A stretch of 56,291 bases of DNA from contig UQJE01000004.1 in the NCBI GenBank assembly GCA_900541345.1, positions 1 through 56,291 on the forward strand, read 5' to 3'. The position numbers and the translations under genes are program-made. This DNA comes from an uncultured Blautia sp. (GTDB lineage: Bacteria > Bacillota > Clostridia > Lachnospirales > Lachnospiraceae). Shown here in pieces: positions 26,249 to 35,141 of the stretch; the first letter of the stretch is position 1, and every line of letters begins with the position of its first letter. The notes beneath the pieces were generated by a model, which had not been told where the DNA came from, ran no database searches, and saw only the letters and a program-made list of their open reading frames with translations.

Positions 26249-27154
26249 AATTGTAATTTTTGAGACAGAAGACAAAGCGATTACTTTGCCGGTAGCAGTT
26301 GGGAATGAGACAGTTTGGTTAAGTGCAAATCAAATGGCTCTTCTGTTTGGAAGAGATGAAAAGACGATTAGAAAACACATTAATAATGTTTTTTCGGAAA
26401 ATGAAGTGGATAGAAATAACAACACGCAAAAAATGCGTGTTGATGGAGTAAAACAGCTAGTTCCTTTTTATACATTAGACGTTATCATCTCCGTGGGCTA
26501 TCGAGTAAAATCAAAACGCGGAGTAGAATTTCGCCGTTGGGCAAATTCTGTATTAAAGAATTACATATTAAAGGGATATGCAGTAAACGATAACCGTATC
26601 AAGCAGTTGGGAGAGGTGATACGGATTATGAAAAGAACAGAGGAGGAGTTAGACAGCAAACAAGTCCTTTCGGTCATAGAGAAATACAGTAGTGCTTTGG
26701 ATTTGCTGGATTCTTATGATCATCAGAATATGACACGTCCCACAGGAAATCGTGCAACGTATGTTCTTTCTTACGAAGAGTGTATGAAAGTGATTCAGAG
26801 TATGAAATTTGGTGATGAATCCGATTTGTTCGGAAAGGAAAAAGATGATTCTTTTAAAGGAAGTATCGGCAATATTTATCAATCTTTTGGTGGGATAGAG
26901 ATTTATGAATCACTGGAAGAAAAAGCGGCAAATCTTTTGTATTTCGTAACAAAGAACCACAGCTTTTTTGACGGGAACAAGCGAATAGCTGCAACTATGT
27001 TTCTCTATTTTCTTGATAAAAATGCCGCATTATTTGTAGATGGCAAAAGAAAATAGAAGATTCTACATTAGTTGCATTGACAATTATGATCGCTGAATCA
27101 AGACCGGAGGAAAAAGAGATGATGATCAGTGTAGTTATGAATTGTATGGCATAA
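26235..27154 (+). pseudogene. RhuM-Fic fusion protein gene with a -1 frameshift near the 3' end
   Basis: The N-terminal part (NETVWLSANQMALLFGRDEKT, then FYTLDVIISVGYRVKSKRG) is a RhuM-type DNA-binding region, and the C-terminal part has the Fic motif HSFFDGNKRIAATMF near residue 248. Fic enzymes usually transfer AMP to proteins. The frame stops at 27054-27056, within an A-rich run, but the -1 frame continues from 27053 with IEDSTLVALTIMIAESRPEE to a stop at 27152-27154, which is the expected family ending. One lost A in the run at 27045-27053 explains this. It may be a real mutation, a sequencing slip or a programmed shift. The Fic motif is upstream of the break, so part of the function could survive. 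Confidence 0.75.
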
Positions 27155-27200
27155 AATAGTGTTTGGGGACTTTCCCTATCTGTGAAATTTGGAGTGATTA

Positions 27201-27209
27201 TGCTATAAT
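27201..27209 (+). promoter_or_regulatory. Extended -10 promoter of the nucleoside phosphorylase gene
   Basis: TGCTATAAT is an extended -10; the -35 position 17 bases upstream reads TGTGAA and is weak. It lies 35 bases before the ATG at 27244. Confidence 0.5.
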
Positions 27210-27243
27210 GAAACAGAAAACCGAAAGTTTGAGAGGTGAACAA

Positions 27244-28011
27244 ATGAGTATACTAAAAAATGAAATTCCAATATTAGAGTTTGATACAGAAAAAAATGCA
27301 GTTATAAATCCCACACATGAAAACTTAGATATAAAGCTTCCATCAAAATGTGTTTTTGCTTTTTTGGAGGGTTATATTGAAGAATATGCTGCCCAAAATA
27401 ATCTAAAACAGGTAGCCCATTTCATTAGCGCAACAAAGGAATATCCTGTTTACAGAATGGAGTATAAAGGGAAAGAGATTGTACTTTGCCAGGCTCCTGT
27501 AGGCGCTACTGCAGCAACGCAAATTCTGGATTGGCTAATTGGATATGGGGTGCGAGAAATTATTTCAGCAGGATCTTGTGGTTGTCTCGAAGAATTTTCA
27601 GAAGGAACATTTCTCGTCCCGTACAAAGCTTTGCGAGATGAGGGAACATCTTATCATTATGCGCCTCCTTCACGCTTTATGGAAGTTGATGAAAGGGCAA
27701 GAAATGTTATTAAGGAAACAATTCTGGAACATGGTATGAAATATCAAGAAGTTATCACATGGTCAACAGATGGATTTTACCGTGAAACTAAAAATAAAAT
27801 AACCTACCGTAAAAGCGAAGGATGTTCTGTTGTAGAAATGGAATGTTCGGCACTTGCAGCTTGTGCAGCTTTTCGTAATGTGAACTGGGGAATGATACTT
27901 TATACCGCAGATAGTCTTGCAAATGTTGATAAATATGATCAACGAAATTTAGGTGGAAATGCTTATGAATATGCGCTTATACTTTGCCTTGATGCGGTAG
28001 TGAAGATGTAA
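27244..28011 (+). CDS. Nucleoside phosphorylase, uridine phosphorylase-like
   Basis: A 255-residue member of the PNP/UDP phosphorylase family, which splits nucleosides with phosphate to free base and ribose-1-phosphate. ISAGSCGCLEEFSEGTFLVP near residue 117 is the phosphate-binding region and VVEMECSALAACAAF near residue 198 is the ribose-binding EME motif. The ATG at 27244 is chosen for its GAGAGGTGAAC site; the open frame upstream to 27163 covers the promoter. It is one of three phosphorylases of this family in the window, but stands in the accessory block. Substrate (uridine, purine nucleoside or other) is not decided. Confidence 0.82.
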   Translation: MSILKNEIPILEFDTEKNAVINPTHENLDIKLPSKCVFAFLEGYIEEYAAQNNLKQVAHFISATKEYPVYRMEYKGKEIVLCQAPVGATAATQILDWLIGYGVREIISAGSCGCLEEFSEGTFLVPYKALRDEGTSYHYAPPSRFMEVDERARNVIKETILEHGMKYQEVITWSTDGFYRETKNKITYRKSEGCSVVEMECSALAACAAFRNVNWGMILYTADSLANVDKYDQRNLGGNAYEYALILCLDAVVKM

Positions 28012-28063
28012 TAATAAAAAATACATATAAAAGATTGAAAAAGTCATAATGGAGGGTCTGGTT

Positions 28064-29305
28064 GTGAGGTTTCTGAAGAATCATTTTTCCATGTATGCAC
28101 ATTTACCAAAAGAAATCTATGTATTGGCTTTTGGTAAGATTATGACAAGCATGGGAGCTTTAATATGGCCGATGCTTACGCTTATAATGAGTGAAAAACT
28201 TAATCTGAATGGACAGACCATCGGTATGTATATGATGATGTTCTCCATGTTTATGGGACCATTTTACTTATTGGGCGGTAAGTTGGCTGATAAATACAAT
28301 AAGAAACATATTATTGTCACATTTGACTTAATTGGAAACAGCCTGTATTTTGTTTGTGCGGCATTACCAATATCCATGACAACACTGTATTTACTGGCAA
28401 TTGCTTCCGTCTTTCAGTCAATGGAGCAGCCGGCGTATGATGCTCTTATTGCAGATTTGACAACTTATAAGGATCGGGAAAGAGCCTATTCTCTTAATTA
28501 TCTTGCGATGAATTTAGGGTTGGTGATGGCGCCGATGCTTGGCGGTATGCTGTTTAACAATTATCTTAATCTGTCATTTTTTATAAATGGTCTTGCAGAT
28601 ATATCCAGTACATTACTGCTGCTGTTTTTTATTAAGAATGTAAAAAATACTATCAGTGATAGTAAAACCGTGAACGAATACGAGAAAGGCGAAGCAGGCT
28701 CCATATTTAAAGTTTTTTCTAAACGAAAGTTATTCTTTTTGTTATTTATTATTTCGGGCATTGCTGCAATGATTTACAATCAATTTAATTTTTTGATGCC
28801 ATTACATATGGAGGAAGCCTTTCGAGGATCAGGAGCTTTTAAATTCGGAATTTTAGCGAGCATCAATGCGGTCGTTGTAGTAATCGGTACTCCGATGGTA
28901 ACGAAAAAGTTTTCCGGAGTAACCGATGTCAGGATTATGTATTTTGGACAGTTGCTGGAGTCCGTAGGACTTGCTTTCTTTATATTTGTAAATCGTTATT
29001 TTGTAATTGCGGTTGTGGGTATTATCATATTTACGACAGGTGAAATATTCGGTTCCATATCGAAAACACCTTATCTTACGAAACGAATACCGGAAACACA
29101 TCGTGGAAGAGTATTAAGCATTACAAACAGCTGTGCCGGATTGATTGGAATATTAAGTAATTATGTAATTGGAATTCTGATTGATTATTATACATTTCAT
29201 ACGGTATGGATTATAATTGCGGCAATCGGCGTGGTTGTCATGATTCTATATAGTATTTATTTAATATTGGATAAGAAGGCATATCCTGGTCTTTATTTGG
29301 AATGA
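28064..29305 (+). CDS. MFS transporter
   Basis: A 413-residue major facilitator protein with about twelve hydrophobic segments. The cytoplasmic loop between helices 2 and 3 has GGKLADKYNKKHII, the usual MFS loop motif in modified form. GTG at 28064 is chosen because GGAGGG lies seven bases upstream; an ATG at 28049 would overlap that site. It follows the phosphorylase gene by 52 bases, so co-transcription is possible and a nucleoside or drug substrate could be considered. The sequence shows no more than the general family. Confidence 0.85.
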   Translation: MRFLKNHFSMYAHLPKEIYVLAFGKIMTSMGALIWPMLTLIMSEKLNLNGQTIGMYMMMFSMFMGPFYLLGGKLADKYNKKHIIVTFDLIGNSLYFVCAALPISMTTLYLLAIASVFQSMEQPAYDALIADLTTYKDRERAYSLNYLAMNLGLVMAPMLGGMLFNNYLNLSFFINGLADISSTLLLLFFIKNVKNTISDSKTVNEYEKGEAGSIFKVFSKRKLFFLLFIISGIAAMIYNQFNFLMPLHMEEAFRGSGAFKFGILASINAVVVVIGTPMVTKKFSGVTDVRIMYFGQLLESVGLAFFIFVNRYFVIAVVGIIIFTTGEIFGSISKTPYLTKRIPETHRGRVLSITNSCAGLIGILSNYVIGILIDYYTFHTVWIIIAAIGVVVMILYSIYLILDKKAYPGLYLE

Positions 29306-29404
29306 TGGCATATTATAGGAGAACTTGGCGCTTATTTTATACCCCTTATTTTATATGACGATATGATAAAGATAAAACATTTTATGTTTATCATTAAAAA
29401 ATAA

Positions 29405-29432
29405 TTGACAAAAATGAAAAGAGTGATATACT
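29405..29432 (+). promoter_or_regulatory. Promoter of the DUF2975/HTH pair
   Basis: TTGACA, 16-base spacer, TATACT, followed by GAAAGGAG before the ATG at 29464. The 158-base gap after the MFS gene is otherwise AT-rich without clear structure. Confidence 0.78.
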
Positions 29433-29463
29433 GTGTGTTAAGAAATGAAAGGAGTTTTCGCTT

Positions 29464-29973
29464 ATGAAGGAAAAAACTTTGAAAAAATCTGCTCACTTTA
29501 TCTCTATACTTCTTAACATTGGCTGCTTTATTTTCGGTATATTAAGTGCATTACTGCTTATCGGAATTACAGTTATTGTTGGGGTACAACTTTTTTCACC
29601 TGAGATGATGCGTGATGCGTGGGAAACGGCTGTTAAGGCGGGGCAAACGCTTAGCGTTGGACAATGTGTGTTTTTCTTTCTCTGTTGTTTTGGAGAGTTT
29701 GTTTGTATTTTTTTAGCTTTATATAATGCCAGAAGAATATTTAGCTGTATTGGCAAAGGAAATTCTCCTTTCACAGATAAAATAGCAGTTCAGATACGAA
29801 AAATAGCATTATATGTAGTGCTTTTTGCAGTGTTCTCTGTGCTTTCTGTCTTTAAGCTGTTATCACTTCCGTCATTCATTATGTGTGTGTTGTTTGCATT
29901 GATTTTGTTTTGTATTTCTCTTATTTTTGATTACGGGTGTCAGTTACAAAAAGAAGTAGATGAAACACTATAA
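29464..29973 (+). CDS. DUF2975-type membrane protein
   Basis: A 169-residue protein with four hydrophobic segments: NIGCFIFGILSALLLIGITV, VGQCVFFFLCCFGEFVCIFL, IALYVVLFAVFSVLSVFKLL and a final helix, with a conserved-looking RRIFSCIGKGNSPFTDKIAV stretch between the second and third. This is the DUF2975 layout, and such genes are regularly followed by a small HTH gene, as here. The pair may sense the membrane or a signal and act on transcription; the true role is unknown. Confidence 0.75.
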   Translation: MKEKTLKKSAHFISILLNIGCFIFGILSALLLIGITVIVGVQLFSPEMMRDAWETAVKAGQTLSVGQCVFFFLCCFGEFVCIFLALYNARRIFSCIGKGNSPFTDKIAVQIRKIALYVVLFAVFSVLSVFKLLSLPSFIMCVLFALILFCISLIFDYGCQLQKEVDETL

Positions 29974-29985
29974 AGGAGAACAGAG

Positions 29986-30201
29986 ATGGCGATTATTTTA
30001 AGACTTGACAGAATGATGGCGGATAGAAAAATAAGTCTGAATGAACTATCTGAAAAGGTTGGGATTGCTAACGTAAATTTATCAAAAATCAAAACAGGAA
30101 AAGTAAGTGCTATCCGCTTCTCTACACTGAATGCCATTTGTAAAGCACTGGATTGCCAGCCTGGAGATATACTGGAATATCAGGAAGATGTGGAAGAATA
30201 A
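29986..30201 (+). CDS. XRE-family regulator, YozG type
   Basis: A 71-residue Cro/C1-type DNA-binding protein: LDRMMADRKISLNELSEKVG is followed by IANVNLSKIKTGK and the C-terminal ALDCQPGDILEY typical of this small family. AAAGGAG precedes the ATG. It is 12 bases from the DUF2975 gene and almost certainly translated with it. In other genomes the membrane protein may hold or control the regulator; that is a guess. Confidence 0.85.
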   Translation: MAIILRLDRMMADRKISLNELSEKVGIANVNLSKIKTGKVSAIRFSTLNAICKALDCQPGDILEYQEDVEE

Positions 30202-30278
30202 CATTTTATAAACAGTAAAATCGGAAATGGGGAGTCATACAAAACAAAAGAAGTGTAATATTGTGGAGGTAGAAGGTC

Positions 30279-30602
30279 ATGATTGGAAATATTGTCACAG
30301 TAACAGTTGACAGACCACTTGGAAGTTATCATCCGGAGCATAAGGATATATATTATCCGATTAATTATGGTTATATTGAGGGGATTCTTGCAGCAGACGG
30401 TGAACCTCAAGATGCTTATATATTAGGCGTCAATGAGGTAGTTAAGAAATTTACAGGCAAAATCGTTGCCATTATTCACAGATTAAACGATATAGAAGAT
30501 AAATGGGTAGTCTGCCCTGAAAATATGACATTTACCAGAGAAGAGATTATGGAAAAAGTGCAATTTCAGGAACAATACTTCCGTTCTGAACTGATAATGT
30601 AA
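30279..30602 (+). CDS. Small inorganic pyrophosphatase-like protein
   Basis: A 107-residue protein that matches the type I soluble pyrophosphatase fold in part: YYPINYGYIEGILAADGEPQDAYILGV aligns with the core that normally reads GDxDPLDVLVL. In the metal-binding signature the middle aspartate is Glu (D-G-E-P-Q-D), and the protein is much shorter than the usual 170 or more residues, so activity on pyrophosphate is doubtful. GTGGAGGTAGAAGG precedes the ATG. It has no clear partner; a terminator lies 180 bases downstream. Confidence 0.65.
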   Translation: MIGNIVTVTVDRPLGSYHPEHKDIYYPINYGYIEGILAADGEPQDAYILGVNEVVKKFTGKIVAIIHRLNDIEDKWVVCPENMTFTREEIMEKVQFQEQYFRSELIM

Positions 30603-30894
30603 GTAAATAGGAATTGACCGAGCTGAAAGTGAGGGATGCTTCTTGTCTGAAGGGAAAGAAGATGGATAGTGAAAGAACGATAAAAATTGGAAGTTGGAGG
30701 TATTATAATTCTTTGATTATTTGGGTGTGCTATGAATCAACCATAAAAACTGAATATTCTGTTGATCCACATCGACACACGAAGCAGCAAATCCGAAAAA
30801 GATTTGTTGCTTTTTTGCGATTATTTTTGGCAAAGTGGGAAAGCGGAGATTTCTAAAGTAAAGGAAGTCACTGTGAATGCATATAAGGTTATGA
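30603..30894. other. Gene-free stretch
   Basis: Between the pyrophosphatase-like gene and the recombinase remnant I see no supported gene. A weak open frame from 30614 to 30856 starts at TTG without a ribosome site, runs through a terminator and matches nothing I recognise, so it is not called. The only clear element is the hairpin at 30784-30816. Confidence 0.5.
30784..30816 (+). terminator. Intrinsic terminator
   Basis: GCAGCAAATC / GATTTGTTGC (ten pairs with one G-T) around a seven-base loop, followed by six T. It probably ends the transcript of the pyrophosphatase-like gene. Confidence 0.85.
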
Positions 30895-31011
30895 ATGTTA
30901 TCTGGAGATATGCCAGCTTTTGCAGAGATTTCATCTATTCTGCTGCGGGAGTTTCTAGAGAAAATAGTTGCGCATGATTGCAGCTGTGTTAAGGACAAAA
31001 TCGGCAGGTAA
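30895..31011 (+). pseudogene. Remnant of a serine recombinase C-terminus
   Basis: A 38-codon frame reading PAFAEISSILLREFLEKIVA then HDCSCVKDKIGR and stop. ISSILLREFLEKIVAHD resembles the C-terminal DUF4368 segment of large serine recombinases of Tn4451/TndX-like mobile elements (family form: LREL-x-x-KIVVHE). There is no start region, catalytic domain or ribosome site, and the frame is closed just upstream. It is best read as a scar of a lost mobile element at the right edge of the accessory block. The short match makes this tentative. Confidence 0.5.
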
Positions 31012-31064
31012 TCGAACATTTGTATTTTTTTCGCTTTCCATCTATGTACTTTTGCAAAGTGTTT

Positions 31065-31073
31065 TGTTATAAT
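31065..31073 (+). promoter_or_regulatory. Extended -10 promoter of uvrB
   Basis: TGTTATAAT is an extended -10; the -35 position 17 bases before it (TGTACT) is poor. It lies 74 bases before the uvrB ATG, in the gap after the recombinase remnant. Confidence 0.5.
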
Positions 31074-31147
31074 GTGATAGGAATAAAGTTGATTTGTTTG
31101 TATTACGGTAATCTGTTTTCGAATAATAAACGAAAAGAGGAAAATTT

Positions 31148-33139
31148 ATGGACCACTTTGAATTAGTATCAGAATATAGCCCTACCGGTGATCAGCCTCA
31201 GGCAATTGAGCAGCTTGTGAAAGGGTTTCGGGAAGGCAATCAATTTGAAACTTTGCTTGGCGTCACCGGTTCAGGTAAGACCTTTACAATGGCAAATGTG
31301 ATTCAGGCTTTAAATAAACCAACCCTTGTGCTTGCGCATAATAAAACCCTCGCAGCACAGCTCTACGGCGAATTCAAAGAATTTTTCCCCAATAATGCTG
31401 TGGAATACTTTGTATCCTACTATGATTACTATCAGCCGGAAGCATACGTGCCATCAACAGATACGTATATTGCAAAGGACGCCTCCACAAACGATGAAAT
31501 TGATAAGCTTCGTCTTTCTGCTACGGCTGCCCTTTCAGAAAGACGGGATGTGATTATTGTATCTTCTGTATCCTGTATTTACGGACTTGGTTCGCCCAAG
31601 GACTTCCAGGATATGATGATTTCCTTAAGACCCGGCATGATGAAGGACAGGGATGAGGTAATCCGACAGCTTGTGGATATTCAGTATACAAGAAATGAGA
31701 TGGACTTTCACAGAGGAACGTTTCGTGTACGGGGAGACGTACTGGAAATTTTTCCGGCAAACTATACAGACTGTGCAGTACGGGTAGAATTTTTCGGAGA
31801 TGAAATTGAGCGTATCACAGACATTGATGTGCTGACTGGAGAAATTAAATGTGAGGACAAGCATGTGGGAATCTTCCCGGCTTCCCATTACGTTGTTCCT
31901 ATGGAACAGATTTTAAAGGCTTCCGGGGAAATTGAGGAGGAGCTTCGCGGACAGGTGGAATATTTTAAAAGCGAAGACAAGCTTTTAGAAGCGCAGAGAA
32001 TTGCGGAACGCACGAATTTTGATATAGAGATGATGAAGGAAACCGGTTTTTGTTCTGGAATCGAAAATTATTCCAGATATTAGATCGGAATTGAACCGGG
32101 ACAGCCTCCGTATACTTTGATGGACTATTTTGGAGACGATTTTCTTCTTATTATAGATGAGTCTCATAAGACAGTTCCCCAGGTTGGAGGGATGTTTGCA
32201 GGAGACCAGAGCCGAAAGCAGACGCTTGTAGATTACGGCTTTCGTCTGCCGTCTGCAAAAGATAACCGTCCGCTTAATTTCGGGGAATTTGAGTCAAAGC
32301 TTGACCAGGTGCTTTTTGTGTCTGCAACGCCAGGTGATTATGAAATGGATCATGAACTTCTGCGTGCAGAGCAGATTATACGCCCGACAGGACTTCTTGA
32401 CCCCAAAGTGGAGGTTCGCCCTGTAGAAGGGCAGATTGACGACCTTGTTGGGGAAGTAAATAAAGAAATTGAGAAAAAGAATAAGGTTTTAATCACGACC
32501 CTTACGAAACGTATGGCAGAGGATCTTACCGATTACATGAAAGAGATTGGAATTCGTGTTAGGTATCTTCATTCAGATGTGGATACGCTGGAGAGAGCGG
32601 AAATTATCAGAGATATGCGCCTTGACGTGTTTGATGTTCTTGTTGGAATTAACCTTTTAAGAGAAGGGCTTGATATTCCGGAGATTACGCTGGTTGCTAT
32701 CCTCGATGCGGATAAGGAAGGATTTCTCCGTTCGGAGACGTCCCTTATCCAGACGATTGGACGAGCTGCAAGAAACAGTGAAGGTCATGTTATCATGTAT
32801 GCGGATAATATGACAGATTCCATGAGAAAAGCAATCAGCGAGACAGAGAGAAGAAGGGCAATTCAGGAAGAATATAATAAAGCGCACGGAATTACACCAA
32901 CGACCATTAAAAAGGCAGTGCGTGATTTAATTGCTGTTTCTAAAGCCGTTGCGAAGACAGAGGATAAGCTTAAAAAAGATCCGGAATCTATGAATCGCAA
33001 GGAGCTTACAAAGCTGATTGCTCAGGTGGAGAAGCAAATGCGTGCAGCAGCCGCAGATTTGAATTTCGAGCAGGCAGCAGAGCTGCGTGATAAGATGATT
33101 GAGTTAAAGAAAAACCTGGAAGAACTGCAGGCAGATTAA
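31148..33139 (+). pseudogene. uvrB: uvrB interrupted by an in-frame TAG
   Basis: Excinuclease UvrB, the damage-verifying helicase of nucleotide excision repair, in one frame of 663 codons broken by TAG at 32081-32083 (codon 312). Part 1 holds Walker A (GVTGSGKT, near residue 39) and the beta-hairpin YYDYYQPEAYVPSTDTYIAK near residue 92. Part 2 holds the DESH motif, helicase motifs (GINLLREGLDIPE, QTIGRAARN) and the C-terminal UvrC-binding helices. Homologues usually read SRxLSGR here; this gene reads SRY-stop-IGI, so more than the stop has changed. The first piece lacks DESH and cannot be an active ATPase. Other genes here use TAG as a normal stop. A second copy, suppression or a sequence error cannot be excluded. 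Confidence 0.9.
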
Positions 33140-33189
33140 AAAGCTGCGTTGAGCATATTTCAGATAATTTATAACAAAGAGGTGACAAA

Positions 33190-34152
33190 ATGGCTTCGGA
33201 GATTCAGAAACTAGTATCTGAAAATGGAAATGAAATGTACATTATGAGGGAAGATTTGCTTTCTTTTTCTATGGGTGGAAATAAGGTGCGTATTGCAGAA
33301 GCTTTTTTCCGGGATATGCAGGAGAAAAAATGCGATGCCATGTTGATTTACGGAGAAAAGCATTCCAATCTCTGTCGTGTTCTTTCCAATCTTTGCTGTA
33401 GCAAAGGGATTCTCTGTGTGATGATTTGTTCACATGGAGACAATGAAGAAGAAAAGGTTACAAATAATACACGATTTATAGAGTGGAGCGGGACAGAAAT
33501 CGTGCACTGTAAGAAAAATGAAATTGCAGAGACAGTGGAAGCACAGATGAGCCGTTTGAAAAATATGGGAAAGAATCCTTATTATATTTACGGGGATAAA
33601 ACTGGCAGGGGAAATGAAGGAACTGCAGCATCGGCATATGCAGAAGCGTATGAAGAAATCCGGGAATTTGAGCAAAAAACAGGTTGGGAGTTTGACTATA
33701 TTTTTCTTCCATCGGGAACTGGGGCAACTCAGAGTGGGCTTCTTTGCGGACATTTTCAGGCAGAGGATAAAAAGAAAATTATGGGAATTATGATTTCATC
33801 CAGAGAAAAAGAGAGAATGTTTTCCATCATTCAGGAGGGGATTGAAGATTACCATAAAAAAACAGAGAAGAGATTAAAATCAGAGTACGAAAAAGAGATT
33901 TTTCTTTTGGATGCATATCGTCTTGGGGGCTATGGTCTGTATGATGAAAGAGTAAAAGAATGTATCAAAAGACAGTACAGGATGAATGGAATTCCCTTTG
34001 ACCCTATATATACAGGAAAGGCGTTCTGGGGAATGGAGGAGTACATAAAAGAGAAACATATCAAAAACAGCAGGATTCTTTTTCTGCATACAGGAGGGAC
34101 ACCGCTGTTTTATGATTTTTTAGAAAAAGAAGAGGGCAGCAGTCAATGTTAG
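33190..34152 (+). CDS. PLP enzyme of the D-cysteine desulfhydrase / ACC deaminase family
   Basis: A 320-residue fold-type II PLP enzyme. MREDLLSFSMGGNKVRIAE holds the Schiff-base lysine (Lys32), and FLPSGTGATQSGLLCG near residue 176 binds the PLP phosphate; HTGGTPLFYDF near the end is a typical final loop. Relatives release ammonia from D-cysteine or ACC, or racemise or eliminate other amino acids. It is the first gene of a five-gene operon, overlapping the glycosyltransferase gene by seven bases, so its amino-acid chemistry probably feeds the envelope pathway described there. GAGGTGAC precedes the ATG. Substrate unknown. Confidence 0.82.
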   Translation: MASEIQKLVSENGNEMYIMREDLLSFSMGGNKVRIAEAFFRDMQEKKCDAMLIYGEKHSNLCRVLSNLCCSKGILCVMICSHGDNEEEKVTNNTRFIEWSGTEIVHCKKNEIAETVEAQMSRLKNMGKNPYYIYGDKTGRGNEGTAASAYAEAYEEIREFEQKTGWEFDYIFLPSGTGATQSGLLCGHFQAEDKKKIMGIMISSREKERMFSIIQEGIEDYHKKTEKRLKSEYEKEIFLLDAYRLGGYGLYDERVKECIKRQYRMNGIPFDPIYTGKAFWGMEEYIKEKHIKNSRILFLHTGGTPLFYDFLEKEEGSSQC

Positions 34153-35141
34153 TTTCGGTTATCATACCATGTTATTATTCAGAAAAAACCATCGCAAAAG
34201 TTGTTGAACTTGTTATGGAAGAATTTCACAAAAATGAGGGATATGAGTGTGAATTTGTTCTTGTAAACGATGGCTCAAAAGACAGAACTTTTGAAGAAAT
34301 CCGACGTCTCGGAGAAAAATATCCAAATGTATGCGGCGTAAATCTTATGCGAAATTTCGGACAGCACAATGCTTTGATGGCAGGGTTCCAGTACACAAAG
34401 GGAGATTATGTTCTGGGAATGGACGACGATATGCAGACGCACCCTTCCCAGATTTTTAAGCTGATACATAAAATGGAGGAAGGGTACGATGTGGTGTATG
34501 GCGTTTATCCGGTAAAGAAAAATTCTCCGTTAAAAAATCTCACAAGTAAATTAAACGAGGTAAGTTCAAGAATTATGCTGAATCGTCCAAAAGATATTGT
34601 ATCAAGTAACTTCTGGATGGTTACAAGAGCTGTTCGGGATGAGGTTATCAAGTATGACAGCTTTAATCCATATGTGGACGGAATTTTTTACCGCATTACT
34701 CACAACATAGGAAACGTACCGGTAGAACATCATAAAAGAGAATACGGAACATCAGGATATACATTCCGAAAACTTATAAATCTCTGGCTGGCATACTGGA
34801 ATTTTTCAGTGATTCCCCTTCGTATTTCTTTTTTTATGGGGATTTTTTCTGCAATGGCCGGAGTGATTATTGCCTTAATTGTGATTATTAATAAAATTCT
34901 TCACCCTACAGTGCCTGTGGGCTGGTCTTCTACATTGTGCGTAATGGTTGTATTCTTTGGGCTGGTGCTCATGGTTCTTGGCATTGTGGGAGAGTATCTT
35001 GGAAAAATCATTATGATTTTAAATAATACACCTCAGTATATTGTACGGGAAACCATAAATGCAGCAGACAATAATGGTATGCGCTCTGTAGTGAAGGAGA
35101 TTGTGGGAAGACAGGCAGAGGAAAAGGATAAGAAAAAATGA
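34146..35141 (+). CDS. ArnC/GtrB-like membrane glycosyltransferase (GT2)
   Basis: A 331-residue family 2 glycosyltransferase with two C-terminal membrane helices (residues near 225-250 and 260-290). VSVIIPCYYSEKTI opens the fold, VLVNDGSKDRT follows, RNFGQHNALMAGF is close to the ArnC pattern, and MDDDMQTHP carries the metal-binding Asp motif. TPQYIVRETI near residue 300 also matches the ArnC end (RPRYFVQQVI). Such enzymes move a sugar from a nucleotide onto undecaprenyl or dolichyl phosphate at the inner face of the membrane. It overlaps both neighbours, which ties it to the PLP enzyme and the ATP-grasp protein. Confidence 0.88.
   Translation: MLVSVIIPCYYSEKTIAKVVELVMEEFHKNEGYECEFVLVNDGSKDRTFEEIRRLGEKYPNVCGVNLMRNFGQHNALMAGFQYTKGDYVLGMDDDMQTHPSQIFKLIHKMEEGYDVVYGVYPVKKNSPLKNLTSKLNEVSSRIMLNRPKDIVSSNFWMVTRAVRDEVIKYDSFNPYVDGIFYRITHNIGNVPVEHHKREYGTSGYTFRKLINLWLAYWNFSVIPLRISFFMGIFSAMAGVIIALIVIINKILHPTVPVGWSSTLCVMVVFFGLVLMVLGIVGEYLGKIIMILNNTPQYIVRETINAADNNGMRSVVKEIVGRQAEEKDKKK

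Noticed and set aside
30614..30856. 80-codon open frame after the pyrophosphatase-like gene
   Set aside because: TTG start without a ribosome site, runs through a strong terminator, no recognisable protein.
31013..31026. Possible LexA (SOS) box CGAACATTTGTATT upstream of uvrB
   Set aside because: Only the left half fits CGAAC-N4-GTTCG; the right half has three mismatches and lies about 40 bases upstream of the -10.
32081..32083. TAG in uvrB as a recoded sense codon
   Set aside because: TAG is the ordinary stop of several genes here (for example at 2445, 10334 and 22210), and no pyrrolysine genes are seen.
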